64,000 bases of DNA from Ferruginibacter paludis (GTDB lineage: Bacteria; Bacteroidota; Bacteroidia; Chitinophagales; Chitinophagaceae). The stretch is from assembly GCF_030409685.1 (NCBI RefSeq), contig NZ_JAUFQJ010000006.1, positions 248,001 through 312,000 of the forward strand, given 5' to 3'. The stretch's first letter is position 1; each line of letters opens with the position of its first letter. Made by a program: the position numbers and the translations under genes. The notes beneath the pieces were generated by a model that had not been told where the DNA came from, searched no databases, and saw only the letters and a list, made by a program, of their open reading frames with translations. Positions 50,650-59,488 of this stretch are shown here, in pieces.

Positions 50650-51324
50650 ATGCAGGTAAAAACAGCAACGATCATCGGCTCATCAGGCATGACGGGCAGT
50701 ACACTTTATAACTTGTTATCGCATGACAATAGCATTGAAAGCATCCGGCTTATTGTACGGCATGCAGTATCAAAAACTACTGCCAATACAGATGTACGCC
50801 TGATTGATTTTGAAGACACCACCGCGTTCAAAAATGCGATCGCCGGAAGTGATGCCGTTTTTTGTACTATCGGTACCACGCAGAAAAGTGTCAAAGGCGA
50901 TAAAGCCCTGTATCGCAAAATTGATTATGACATTCCGGTGAATGCAGCCCGTTATTGCAGGGAAACCGGCTGCAAAAAGTTTATTGTTGTAAGTGCCGTT
51001 GGTGCAAACAGCAAGAGCAGCAATTTTTATTTAAGGTTAAAGGGCGAAATGGAAGAAGTGGTAAAAAGCCGGGGGCCGGAGACCGTTCATATTATGCAGC
51101 CTTCCATGCTGTTGGGGCATAGAAATGAAAAGCGCACCGGTGAAGCTATTTTCCAGCGCCTGGTAAAAGGCGTATCCTTTTTGCTGAAAGGCGGATTGCG
51201 GAAATACAGGGGTGTGGCTGTTGAAGACCTGGCAAAGGCAATGATAGCTGCTGCAAAGTCAAATACTGCCGGTGTTTTTGTTCACCAGTATCCGCAATTT
51301 ATCAGGCTCGCAAACAATTTCTAA
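50650..51324 (+). CDS. NAD(P)-binding Rossmann protein (short-chain atypical SDR)
   Basis: 224 residues. Rossmann motif ATIIGSSGMTGSTLYNLL (6-23, a GxxGxxG variant), then LIVRHAVSKTTANTDVRLIDFED, VFCTIGTTQKSVKGDKALYRKIDYDIPVNAARYC and FIVVSAVGANSKSSNFYLRLKGEMEEVV, in which the Tyr-x3-Lys occurs. It resembles the HTATIP2/YwnB atypical SDR group. Reaction unknown. Preceded by TAACTTTA, a near match to the -7 element. Confidence 0.87.
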   Translation: MQVKTATIIGSSGMTGSTLYNLLSHDNSIESIRLIVRHAVSKTTANTDVRLIDFEDTTAFKNAIAGSDAVFCTIGTTQKSVKGDKALYRKIDYDIPVNAARYCRETGCKKFIVVSAVGANSKSSNFYLRLKGEMEEVVKSRGPETVHIMQPSMLLGHRNEKRTGEAIFQRLVKGVSFLLKGGLRKYRGVAVEDLAKAMIAAAKSNTAGVFVHQYPQFIRLANNF

Positions 51325-51476
51325 GTAATTATTAGAAAGTCCTGACACAATCCAAACAGCGGCTTTGTCCGCACACTTAATACTTAATTTATGGGATCGC
51401 TATATTTTCAGTTGAAATAAAAATGGTTTGCTATGCACAAACCATTACCAAAAATAAGCGCAAAATGACTTAATTA

Positions 51477-51674
51477 CTACCCTTCATCATAACTAACATT
51501 GGTGCCTTCATTCGCCAGGCCATGACCAACCTTTGATTTCACTTTTGACGTTGCTCCTGCAGTTGAACTGCTACTACCCTGCATCCCTTTGGCTTGTTTA
51601 GACTGTGAGGCTGCTTTATTGGCGCCTGTTCCTTTTTGATCTTTTGCGGTTGAACCGGATGATTGCTTTTTCAT
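51477..51674 (-). CDS. Small hydrophilic disordered protein
   Basis: 65 residues made almost only of Ser, Lys, Gly, Ala, Gln and Thr, with no hydrophobic core or signal peptide. Segments such as ANKAASQSKQAKGMQG and SKVKSKVGHGLANEG resemble low-complexity stress-type proteins, but no family is named. Low-complexity bias over the whole length and a clear ATG support a real gene. Converges on the Rossmann gene. Confidence 0.5.
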   Translation of the reverse strand: MKKQSSGSTAKDQKGTGANKAASQSKQAKGMQGSSSSTAGATSKVKSKVGHGLANEGTNVSYDEG

Positions 51675-51825
51675 AATTGAAGTTTTTTAATGAGGAATAT
51701 CCTATCAGATAATTACCTAAATAATGTGCCATTTTATGCATATTACCTATAGCAGATACAAGAGAATATTCCGTACAATAATCACCTCAATCAATCTTTT
51801 ATGTAAAAGATTTTTCTTAAAAGCA

Positions 51826-51857
51826 AAAGCCCTGAAAATTAGTATTTTCGGGGCTTT
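51826..51857 (-). terminator. Terminator after Gfo/Idh/MocA gene
   Basis: Stem AAAGCCCTGAAAAT with ATTTTCGGGGCTTT (one G-U) and a 4-base loop, 26 bases after the stop; followed on the - strand by TTTTGCTTTT. Confidence 0.8.
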
Positions 51858-51883
51858 ACAAATTATAAGTCGTTTAGAAAAAA

Positions 51884-53239
51884 TCAATATTTAAATATCT
51901 TACCGCCCGCCATCACCTGTTGGGTTGCTTCATCAAAAACAGCTTTTTGCCCTGTATGAATTGCGGCGTTGGTCATGATGTTGGCAATGGAATGGGCATA
52001 CCCTGCTTCCACCGGTGCATTGGGTTGTTTGCGGCTGAGTACACACTCCATCCAGTTACGCATGTGCGCTGTGGTAAGTGAATCCCCGCCTGTATTGGCG
52101 GAGGCTACTACTGCGACATTTTCTGTTACCAGGTTCATTTCTGGCAGCAGATTGGGCTGCATATTCATTTCATCTGCAAACCTTTTTTCCAGGCCACCGC
52201 GTGGTGAAATTTTATTGGTGATCAGGTTCATCTCGCCGCCATTGGAATAATACATTTCCGCCGGGTTTTCATCGCCATTGTGCATACGGCTGCTAAAGGT
52301 AACCTGGAAGCCCGAAGTAGCGTCATTCAACGGGCCATAATCAAAAACAGCCGTTGTGGTATCCCAGTTACGGCGGCCATCTTTCCACTGATAAATGCCC
52401 CCATTGGCCACCACACTTCTTGGGTGCGGCAAGCCGGAAAACCAATGTACGGTATCAATCTGGTGGCTCATCCACTGGCCGGGCATGCCTGATGAATATG
52501 GCCAGAATAACCGAAACTCAAGGTACTTTCTCGGGTCCCAGGCTTCAAACGGCCTGTTGATTAAAAAGCGTGTCCAGTCCGTATCTTCTTCCCTTATTTT
52601 TTGCACCAGCGCGGGTCTTCTCCAACGGCCCGGCTGATTAACATTCCAGGTAAGTTCAACCATGGTAATGGGCCCGAATTTTCCCTGTTGCACAAAATCA
52701 GCGGCGGCTTTATAATTGGCGCCACTGCGTCTTTGCGATCCTATCTGCACAATTTTGTTCGCCGCTTTTACCGCCTTTAATGTGGCGATGGCATCGTCCA
52801 TTGTTTCTGCAAAGGGTTTTTCAGTATAGGTGTCGCAACCTGCTTTTACAGCTTCAATGGTATGTGTGGCATGCTGAAAATCGGCTGTGCTGATAATGAC
52901 TGCATCAACAGATTTACTCGCGTATAAGGCGTCATTATTGACGAATTGTTTTACATCGTGCCCCATTTTTTGAGCCAGGTAACTGCTGCCATCTTCCCGG
53001 CGCATTTTCCAAATGTCCGATACTGCAACAATATCGAAATTCAGTGCTTTATAATTATTCATAAAAGCGGGCAACAAAGAGCTCCGGAAACGGTCGCTAA
53101 AACCAACAACACCAATTTGTACGCGATCGTTGGCGCCTAAAATACGGGCATAGCTTTTTGCGTTAAATGCAAGCGATCCAAGGTAAACACCCGCCGCCGC
53201 TTTGGTTGACTGCGTTATAAAATCTCTTCTTGAAGGCAT
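51884..53239 (-). CDS. Gfo/Idh/MocA family oxidoreductase with Tat-type signal
   Basis: 451 residues. N-terminus MPSRRDFITQSTKAAAG has the twin-arginine SRRDF core, so it is probably exported folded with its nicotinamide cofactor. Rossmann region VQIGVVGFSDRFRSS near 40, the family motif TEKPFAETMDDAI near 138, and the C-terminal domain with MVELTWNVNQPGRWRRP. Gfo/Idh/MocA enzymes oxidise sugars or inositols. The upstream gene is a tandem DUF1080 protein, so 3-keto-glycoside chemistry is likely (inference). Confidence 0.92.
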   Translation of the reverse strand: MPSRRDFITQSTKAAAGVYLGSLAFNAKSYARILGANDRVQIGVVGFSDRFRSSLLPAFMNNYKALNFDIVAVSDIWKMRREDGSSYLAQKMGHDVKQFVNNDALYASKSVDAVIISTADFQHATHTIEAVKAGCDTYTEKPFAETMDDAIATLKAVKAANKIVQIGSQRRSGANYKAAADFVQQGKFGPITMVELTWNVNQPGRWRRPALVQKIREEDTDWTRFLINRPFEAWDPRKYLEFRLFWPYSSGMPGQWMSHQIDTVHWFSGLPHPRSVVANGGIYQWKDGRRNWDTTTAVFDYGPLNDATSGFQVTFSSRMHNGDENPAEMYYSNGGEMNLITNKISPRGGLEKRFADEMNMQPNLLPEMNLVTENVAVVASANTGGDSLTTAHMRNWMECVLSRKQPNAPVEAGYAHSIANIMTNAAIHTGQKAVFDEATQQVMAGGKIFKY

Positions 53240-53273
53240 GATTGGTTACAGTTTTATTTATGAAGAAATAATT

Positions 53274-53295
53274 TCTGATGTCTGATTTTTTGATG
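53274..53295. repeat. Copy of dispersed TCTGATGTCTGATTTTTTGATG repeat
   Basis: These 22 bases are the exact reverse complement of 35965-35986. They sit in the 162-base gap between the DUF1080 and Gfo/Idh/MocA genes, with a further degenerate CTGATTTC unit directly after. Confidence 0.7.
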
Positions 53296-53401
53296 CTGAC
53301 GGCTGATTTCTTTATATCTGAAGTGTCATCTTAACGCCATCATTTTTTACTTTTAACTTTTGCCTTTCCGCCAATTGAACTTTGACAATTGCCCATTGAC
53401 C

Positions 53402-54754
53402 TTACCTCAGTTCCTGAATCTTTATGCTCCTGTAACTCACAGCATCTCCATGATCCTGCAATAAAATATGTCCTTTGTCTGCCATTCCGAAGTTGGGCCA
53501 TTGCGCATATTTGCTTCTTGCTACCAACGCATAATAATAGCCCGTCCCCCGTTGGTATTCCAGCACCTTCCATCCATTGAGCCAATGCTCAATGCGGTTA
53601 TCCGGATATACTACAATCATTCCCCTGTTCCATTCGCCAATGGGCCTTCTTGCCCTAGGTTCTCTTGAAGAAGGTATCAGATCGTACAGCGAAGCAAGGG
53701 TGCGGTTACCGACAACACCCAGTTTAGCATCGGGGTGTTTTGCATCATCCAGCACCTGGTATTCCAGGCCAATGGCCGAACCCTGGTTATTTTCATTTTC
53801 CGTAACAAAATATTTTACGCCGCTGTTGGCACCTTCAGTTAGTTTAAATTCAAACTGGCAAATGAATGCACCATATAATTTATCTGTAACGATGTCGCCT
53901 CCATTGGCAGCTTCGGCACCGGCCGAAGGCAATACGCTTAATACATTGTTCTTTATCTCCCAACCTTTTTCTGGAAATTTATCCTTGTGAGCACCTCTCC
54001 AGCCATTGGTGGTTTTACCATCCCACAACATGGATACGCCATTTCTTTTTTCCGCTTCTGAAAGATTATTGGGAATTAAATTGACAACAAAGATGTTATT
54101 GTAGGGAGAGGGTTTGAGATTGTCTGTCTGTATCCGCAAATTGCGCCAGCGTATTTGCCTGCCTTCATCTGCTTTATCGTTGATGGCATGTACCTGTAAT
54201 GCGATAAAACCCTTTGGCGTCATATCATCTATCACATATGCTGCAGGTGTCCCGTTCAACCAGGTTCTGATGCTGGTACCAATACATTCAATGCGGGCAT
54301 GGTTCCACTGGGTTTGCTTAAACGCAGGTTTGGCAGCAGGATTTAAATCGAGCGGGTATAACCAGTCACGGCGGCCTTCATCATACACACCGCCACTCCA
54401 TTTGCGTTTGCTGGGATCAATTTCATACTGGTAACCATGCACTCTTCCTTCTTTATAATCAGCTGTACTTTCGCTGCGAAACTGCACACCTGAATTCATG
54501 GTGCTGTCCACTTTGAAATCAAACTCCAGGATAAAATCCCCATAGTCTTTTTCTGTTGCTAAAAAAGAATTGGGCTCATTCAACACAGTCGTACCAATAA
54601 TTTCACCATTGCTGGTGGTATATTTTGCTTTGCCATTTAACTGTTTCCAGCCCGACAAATCTTTACCATTAAAAAGATTTTTCCATTGATTGTTTTGTGC
54701 GGCGCCCGTTAAGGCAGAGGCGAGTAAAAATGAAATCAAACAACTTTTAATCAT
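53402..54754 (-). CDS. Secreted protein with two DUF1080 (3-keto-disaccharide hydrolase) domains
   Basis: 450 residues from ATG 54754, giving a clean Sec signal (ending GAAQ); the frame extends 16 codons upstream without support. Domain 1 (about 25-215) has [18 protein letters not shown] and [20 protein letters not shown]; domain 2 (about 240-450) has [13 protein letters not shown] and [22 protein letters not shown]1080 concanavalin-like domains bind or hydrolyse 3-keto-glycosides. The adjacent Gfo/Idh/MocA dehydrogenase could supply or use the keto form. Confidence 0.88.
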   Translation of the reverse strand: MIKSCLISFLLASALTGAAQNNQWKNLFNGKDLSGWKQLNGKAKYTTSNGEIIGTTVLNEPNSFLATEKDYGDFILEFDFKVDSTMNSGVQFRSESTADYKEGRVHGYQYEIDPSKRKWSGGVYDEGRRDWLYPLDLNPAAKPAFKQTQWNHARIECIGTSIRTWLNGTPAAYVIDDMTPKGFIALQVHAINDKADEGRQIRWRNLRIQTDNLKPSPYNNIFVVNLIPNNLSEAEKRNGVSMLWDGKTTNGWRGAHKDKFPEKGWEIKNNVLSVLPSAGAEAANGGDIVTDKLYGAFICQFEFKLTEGANSGVKYFVTENENNQGSAIGLEYQVLDDAKHPDAKLGVVGNRTLASLYDLIPSSREPRARRPIGEWNRGMIVVYPDNRIEHWLNGWKVLEYQRGTGYYYALVARSKYAQWPNFGMADKGHILLQDHGDAVSYRSIKIQELR

Positions 54755-54911
54755 GCAGCGATCGTTAAAAAATAAAGAAAGAGTTAAGCCAATTAAAGGC
54801 ATTCTTCAATTGTTTTTCAAGTTAATTAATTCCGGCAAATCCGTAATCATTTTTTTTAAGAAGTACGAAATACGGGGAGAAGGAAATGGTACCTGGTAGT
54901 CAATAAACAAC

Positions 54912-54939
54912 AATGGCCCGTTTTAAACGACGGGCCATT
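54912..54939. terminator. Probable terminator, hairpin AATGGCCCGT
   Basis: Stem AATGGCCCGT / ACGGGCCATT (10 bases) and an 8-base loop; 18 bases after the stop of the - strand gene at 54958. T runs are weak on both sides. Confidence 0.6.
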
Positions 54940-54957
54940 ATTTGATAGCATAAATTA

Positions 54958-55164
54958 TTATAGTGCCGGTAGTACAGGCCCATATTGTAACTGACCACCG
55001 TTATTGTATTTGTTGGGAAATAATATATCCTGCGCAGTTTCATAACCTTCATCGGCTATTTTTGTAAGCATACGCCTGTCTTTCACTTTTTTTGCAAGGG
55101 TGACTACAATTGCCGCAACACCAACTACTGCTAATGCCGCCACTATCTTAGAAGTATTTTTCAT
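54958..55164 (-). CDS. Small single-span membrane protein
   Basis: 68 residues from ATG 55164 (the frame extends 12 codons upstream). A hydrophobic helix (about 5-22, KIVAALAVVGVAAIVVTL) is followed by a basic stretch KKVKDRR and an acidic, soluble tail with EGYETAQDILFP. The layout resembles YtxH-type envelope proteins, with no firm family match. Confidence 0.6.
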   Translation of the reverse strand: MKNTSKIVAALAVVGVAAIVVTLAKKVKDRRMLTKIADEGYETAQDILFPNKYNNGGQLQYGPVLPAL

Positions 55165-55431
55165 GATCTCAATTTTAGTAAAGGTAAAAAACGAACACAA
55201 TATAAATTTACAAAATCAGAAAATTTTAATCATCTTAACATCACAGCTAATCAAACAACCGGTGGAAGATGCTGTAACAATTTTTTAATTTTTATAAATT
55301 TATAAAAATGTCTTGATAGCTTTCGCTCCATTATAAGCGTGTTAAGCAGTACGAGCTTTTGAAACAAATGAAAGAATAGTTTTACTTTGTGCCCCCACAA
55401 CCAAATTCGCGGGGATATTTATATCAAATCA

Positions 55432-56118
55432 ATGTTTGTTATGTCAAGAAAAAAAAGTGAAAATATATTCCTCTCCATGCGCCCTGTGCACCGGATTGTA
55501 ATCAGCCTGTTGTTTGCTGCAATGACTTTTTTAATAACGCGGGAAAGCAATTTAAATGCCATGATCGTCGGCATGATTATGTGGGATGCTTTTGCTTTGA
55601 GTTATGTTATACTTAGCTGGATTGTTTTTTTTAAAAGTTCAGTAACCCATATTTCAACACTTGCCCAAAAGGATGATGGCAGCAGGATATTTGTTTTTAT
55701 TGTAGTAGTTATTGCCTCCTTTGCAAGCATGCTCACTGTTTTATTATTAGTTATTTCAAAAGAAAACGCCGGCGCATCTACCATCATTTATCTTCCAGTA
55801 ATTATTGCAGGCATATTGCTTTCATGGATACTGGTGCATACCACATTTTGTTTTCACTATGCACATTTATTTTATAATGTAGATGATGTTATAAAGCCCA
55901 CAAAAGGTGGTCTTGAGTTTCCGAAAGAACAGCACCCGGACTACCTTGATTTTGCCTATTTTTCTTTTGTGGTTGGGATGACTTTCCAGGTATCCGATGT
56001 TGAAATCAGTTCAAGGATAATACGGCGTGTAGCACTTGTGCATGGCCTGATTTCATTTTTGCTTAACACGTTTGTCGTAGCGCTTACTATCAATTTAATT
56101 GCAGGATTAAAAAATTAA
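55432..56118 (+). CDS. DUF1345 family membrane protein
   Basis: 228 residues from ATG 55432 (another Met follows at 55441). Five to six hydrophobic segments and the family stretch VHTTFCFHYAHLFY near 135-148, PDYLDFAYFSFVVGMTFQVSDVEISS near 180 with the conserved Asp-x4-Asp pattern. Function unknown in the family. A GTG/TTG-type upstream extension is not supported. The VF530 gene follows after 15 bases, probably in the same operon. Confidence 0.85.
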   Translation: MFVMSRKKSENIFLSMRPVHRIVISLLFAAMTFLITRESNLNAMIVGMIMWDAFALSYVILSWIVFFKSSVTHISTLAQKDDGSRIFVFIVVVIASFASMLTVLLLVISKENAGASTIIYLPVIIAGILLSWILVHTTFCFHYAHLFYNVDDVIKPTKGGLEFPKEQHPDYLDFAYFSFVVGMTFQVSDVEISSRIIRRVALVHGLISFLLNTFVVALTINLIAGLKN

Positions 56119-56133
56119 TACCATTTGATTATT

Positions 56134-56349
56134 ATGATATCGAAAGACCCTTTGCACGGCAAAACACTGGAAGCAATCCTCACCGAATTGGTAGCCCGTT
56201 ATGGTTGGGAAAAACTGGGGCAGCACATCAGGATCAACTGTTTTATTAAAGATCCGTCTATCAAATCGAGCCTTACTTTTTTACGTAAAACTCCATGGGC
56301 AAGAAAAAAAACAGAAACTCTTTACATTGAATTGACAGATAAAAAATAA
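56134..56349 (+). CDS. VF530 family DNA-binding protein
   Basis: 71 residues from ATG 56134. The whole protein matches the VF530/DUF2132 family: [21 protein letters not shown], then [29 protein letters not shown] (landmark [18 protein letters not shown]). The family has a SAP-like helical fold and is proposed to bind DNA; its role is not known. An upstream TTG (56125) is in frame but the ATG is better. Coupled to the DUF1345 gene. Confidence 0.9.
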   Translation: MISKDPLHGKTLEAILTELVARYGWEKLGQHIRINCFIKDPSIKSSLTFLRKTPWARKKTETLYIELTDKK

Positions 56350-56732
56350 ACTCATCCTAAGGTTTACACCACGGGCGAACCATATTTCCGGTTTAAGTCT
56401 GTTATACTGCTAATAAAAAACCCATATATGCATGAAAATGGGTTGGACATCATATTACACACTTCCTAAAATCCTTTACTGTTACGGGTTTCATCAATTA
56501 TACCCAACATTAACCAACATTAAAGTAGTATTAAGTTAGCTTTTTTTACAAATAAACTCACACTACTTTTACCATATCAAAAAAATCCGTAGGCTGATAA
56601 AGCCTCACCACTGTCACCCAACATTGCCTGCCGTACGAAGAAAAAATAGTACGTACGTTATTTTCCACGATCGCCGCTGTTAATGAAAATTAAATACCAT
56701 TTAATTATTTATTAAACTTTAAAACACTAATC
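56350..56732. other. Intergenic region with short repeats and a weak hairpin
   Basis: 383 bases, no open frame. AACCCAT (56418-56424) pairs with ATGGGTT (56437-56443), a small stem after the VF530 gene. ACCCAACATT occurs twice (near 56502 and 56617), and ACGTACGT lies near 56655. No promoter with an exact TAnnTTTG was found for the next gene. Confidence 0.35.
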
Positions 56733-57128
56733 ATGAAAAATTCAACCATCTCTTTGCGCATTTTTGCAATTGCATTAACCGCATTATTCAGTACTGCATT
56801 TACCAATGCCGCACACGCAACAGACACAGCTCCCGTATCAGTAAAATATGTAGGAACTTTAAACAGCATTCCTGTTTTCCAGTTGTCATTCACCAATGAA
56901 CAACCGGAAACGTATGAAATTACAGTTACTGAAAGCAACAATGTTATTTACACGGAGAAAATAACCGGTAAAGAACTGGTACGTAAATTTCAATTTGTAA
57001 ATGACGGATCTGATGAAGATGTACTGAAGGTTTCCATCAAAAATGTAACTACAAAAAAAGTAATCACTTATAAAATAAACCCTTCTACCAACATTGAGGT
57101 GGAAAAAGAGTTAGTAGCAAGCTTGTAG
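56733..57128 (+). CDS. Small secreted beta-rich protein of unknown function
   Basis: 131 residues with a Sec signal peptide (1-29, ending NAAHA). The mature part is one beta-sandwich-like unit: VSVKYVGTLNSIPVFQLSF, YEITVTESNNVIYTEKI, LVRKFQFVND and VLKVSIKNVTTKKVITYKI. It resembles the small Bacteroidota secreted proteins with a PapD/T9SS-domain-like pattern, but no family is assigned. Single gene with its own terminator. Confidence 0.65.
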   Translation: MKNSTISLRIFAIALTALFSTAFTNAAHATDTAPVSVKYVGTLNSIPVFQLSFTNEQPETYEITVTESNNVIYTEKITGKELVRKFQFVNDGSDEDVLKVSIKNVTTKKVITYKINPSTNIEVEKELVASL

Positions 57129-57138
57129 TTTGCACATG

Positions 57139-57173
57139 CTGAATAAACCTGGCAAAGTGCCGGGTTTATTCAG
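57139..57173 (+). terminator. Terminator after the small secreted protein
   Basis: 16-base stem CTGAATAAACCTGGCA with TGCCGGGTTTATTCAG (one G-U) and an AAG loop, 10 bases after the stop, followed by TTTGTTTT. Confidence 0.88.
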
Positions 57174-57278
57174 TTTGTTTTATAAAAGAAAATAAGGTTT
57201 CCCAGTATTGATCTTTATAAGAATACTATTTTTATTATCCACGCTTACTGGTGATCTGTTTTTTGCAACAGGCATAAA

Positions 57279-57303
57279 AAAAGCAGGCATTCAACCTGCT
57301 TTT
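57279..57303 (-). terminator. Terminator after the Gly/Tyr-rich protein
   Basis: Perfect 9-base stem AAAAGCAGG / CCTGCTTTT and a 7-base loop, followed on the - strand by further T residues; 18 bases after the stop. Confidence 0.82.
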
Positions 57304-57321
57304 AAAATAAAATTTTAGTCT

Positions 57322-58293
57322 TTATAAAACACTGCCGTTATTATTCGGAACATCGTTACCACCCACTGCTTCGTAACTTACATTGTTATTGGCGTCGGTT
57401 ATTTCCTGGTAATATGTACCTGAAGGTGAAAGATAAAATTTTTGCTGGTTGATTGTTACCACTTTGCTGTTTGCAGGTAATTGCGTCAACCTTTCCGGCG
57501 CTGTTTCTTGTGCCGATGGATCGGGTGCATTTGCCGGCGGAGCATAATCATTTTGATTGTTGTCCTGATTTTGTGGTGCAGCCTGGTTATCTTCCGGCTC
57601 AATCGTATTGATTACACCATCAGTACCAACTACCACATATTGTATCTTATTATTTGAAGTCAATTCTTCCTGGTAATAAGTCCCTCCCAGTTCATAATAC
57701 TTTTGACCATTGATTACAGTAGCTTTTGCGCCTGTTGGCAAATGTTTTACAGTTGCACCCAACGGTGGTTCTACTACTTCATAACCTCCATCGCTGTAAG
57801 GGCGGTAGTAAATACCATCGTAATAATAGTAAGGGTTACTTCCAATGTAAAAAGGATAATATCCAAAAGGAAGAATGCTTAGGCGAAATCCAAATGATGG
57901 TCCAAAATGTGCAAAACCGTAAGACCGGTAAATAGGACGATACCTGTAAGACGGGAAATAATTATTATAGTAGCCGCGGCCATAATTATAAGAAGGCCGG
58001 TAGCCGTACGATGGACGATAAGTGTACATATTGCCGCCACGGTAAATACCACCACCGCGATAACCACGGTAATTGTTATTATAATTTCCTCCTCCTCTAT
58101 ATACAGACCCACCCTGGTAACCTCTCGAATTAACGGAACCGCGATCGTAAAAGCCGCCACCGCCCCTGCCTTCAGACCTGCCACCTCCTCCCCGGTCTCC
58201 GCCTCTGCCACGCTGGGCAGATACAGCTGAAGTAAAAACAATTGCAGCACCTGTTACAAGCAGTACACGACACAAATTTTTAATGTTGTTCAT
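57322..58293 (-). CDS. Secreted Gly/Arg/Tyr-rich protein with DUF6515-like repeats
   Basis: 323 residues with a Sec signal (1-26). Residues 27-115 are low-complexity Gly-Arg-Tyr-Asn (e.g. GGNYNNNYRGYRGGGIYRG), then Tyr-rich aromatic segments and a GYYPFYIGSNPYYYYDGIYYRPY stretch near 150 typical of DUF6515. The C-terminal part has a duplicated unit: LPTGAKATVINGQKYYELGG near 190 and LPANSKVVTINQQKFYLSPS near 270, each followed by TYYQE. Likely surface or envelope matrix protein; function unknown. Confidence 0.75.
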   Translation of the reverse strand: MNNIKNLCRVLLVTGAAIVFTSAVSAQRGRGGDRGGGGRSEGRGGGGFYDRGSVNSRGYQGGSVYRGGGNYNNNYRGYRGGGIYRGGNMYTYRPSYGYRPSYNYGRGYYNNYFPSYRYRPIYRSYGFAHFGPSFGFRLSILPFGYYPFYIGSNPYYYYDGIYYRPYSDGGYEVVEPPLGATVKHLPTGAKATVINGQKYYELGGTYYQEELTSNNKIQYVVVGTDGVINTIEPEDNQAAPQNQDNNQNDYAPPANAPDPSAQETAPERLTQLPANSKVVTINQQKFYLSPSGTYYQEITDANNNVSYEAVGGNDVPNNNGSVL

Positions 58294-58327
58294 AAAAAGG
58301 TTTTTATTATAGATACTAAAAATAATC

Positions 58328-58335
58328 CAAAGTTA
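58328..58335 (-). promoter_or_regulatory. Candidate -7 element for the Gly/Tyr-rich protein
   Basis: The - strand reads TAACTTTG, an exact TAnnTTTG match 34 bases upstream of the ATG. Confidence 0.45.
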
Positions 58336-58730
58336 ATTTGGTTTTAAGATATTTGAAAGCTTTAACATTTCGATTTTCAGAGCTTTTGAATTATCAAATA
58401 ATATTTAATGTCCTATAAAAATTTGCCCTTATCTAGCAACTACCCTGCGGTAACATCGGCGTGATTTTTTAAAATAAAAAGAATACAAACCATACAAAAA
58501 CTTTTGTTGTATAATTTGTATTCTTAGCTTTTTGCTTTATATAAGGATACAAAGCTTTTATCATATTAACGCCTGCATGCTTTATTTCTTCCCTGCTGTT
58601 ATAATTAAAGACTTATTTATATAGTCGATCCGTTCTTTAAGCGCAAACTCCTGTTCTTTCTATGTAAATGTCCCCTCTTTTTAAGATGATCAAGTTTCGT
58701 AACCAGGTTAGTTTTTGAGACCAAAATCTA
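58336..58730. other. AT-rich intergenic region
   Basis: No open frame of note. Its one clear structure is the hairpin at 58479-58525; otherwise I see only A/T runs. Confidence 0.35.
58479..58525 (-). terminator. Long imperfect hairpin, possible distal terminator
   Basis: AAGAATACAAA (58479-58489) is the exact reverse complement of 58515-58525, with a further partial match inside (CATACAAAA with TTTTGTTGTAT). On the - strand a T-rich run follows. It lies about 205 bases after the stop at 58731, farther than usual, so a regulatory RNA structure is an alternative. Confidence 0.4.
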
Positions 58731-59237
58731 CTATATATTAATACTGCCTTCCTGTGCATCTACCAACGTTTTACCCGTAGCGACCGAAGCAATCATTTTA
58801 AAAAAGTTAATCATCCTGTTACCTTCTGTATCCCAGTAATAAGCGCTGGTGGGAGTTACTTTTAAAATAGAAATATTGGGATCATCCTTTCCTTCCGTAA
58901 ACCAGGTTTTAACCAACGGCGACCATAGTTCATCCACCTTTTGCCTGTCAACCTGTATTTCTGCCTCACCATTCACTACGACATAACTGCTTTTGGCCGG
59001 ATGGCTGTAAAACAGCTGTACCCTTTTATCGGTTTTGATTTCCCTGTTTTTATCACTGTTGATATCACTAAAGAACCACAAGTTACCTTCCTCATCTACC
59101 TCCTGTGTGCTCATGGGCCGGGTGGTAGCACCATCGCCTGTTTTAAGGTTGGTACAAAAAAGGCAAATATCAATATTTTCTATTAATTCTTTTAACTTAT
59201 CAATTGCTTCCGCAGAGGCTAAATTTTTTGTGCTCAT
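58731..59237 (-). CDS. Pyridoxamine 5'-phosphate oxidase-like (general stress) protein
   Basis: 168 residues. Split-barrel flavin-binding fold of the general-stress-protein-26 group: ICLFCTNLKTGDGATTRPMSTQEVDEEGNLWFFSD near 20-54 (landmarks TTRPMS and LWFFSD), VQLFYSHPAKSSYVVVNGEAEI near 73-95, and PLVKTWFTEGKDDPNISILKVTPTSAYYWD near 107-136. Binds FMN or related flavins; reaction unknown. Single gene. Confidence 0.88.
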   Translation of the reverse strand: MSTKNLASAEAIDKLKELIENIDICLFCTNLKTGDGATTRPMSTQEVDEEGNLWFFSDINSDKNREIKTDKRVQLFYSHPAKSSYVVVNGEAEIQVDRQKVDELWSPLVKTWFTEGKDDPNISILKVTPTSAYYWDTEGNRMINFFKMIASVATGKTLVDAQEGSINI

Positions 59238-59488
59238 AACTATTTCTTTTGAAGTGAATAATATTTAAGGGGATGAAAAATTCATGCCACCTCATTACAA
59301 TGGCGTTTGTTTAACAGTGATGTAACCAGGCAGGCTAAATTCTCTACACCAGTAAATACCAGCGATAAAAGAGGAATATATTTCCCCAAGCAGGACAAGA
59401 ACATGCGCAGCATTTCAAGGCTGTTACCCGGCTGCGCCTATTGTTAAAAGGACCACAATTTGAATTGAATATGCAATGGGCCGGCAAA

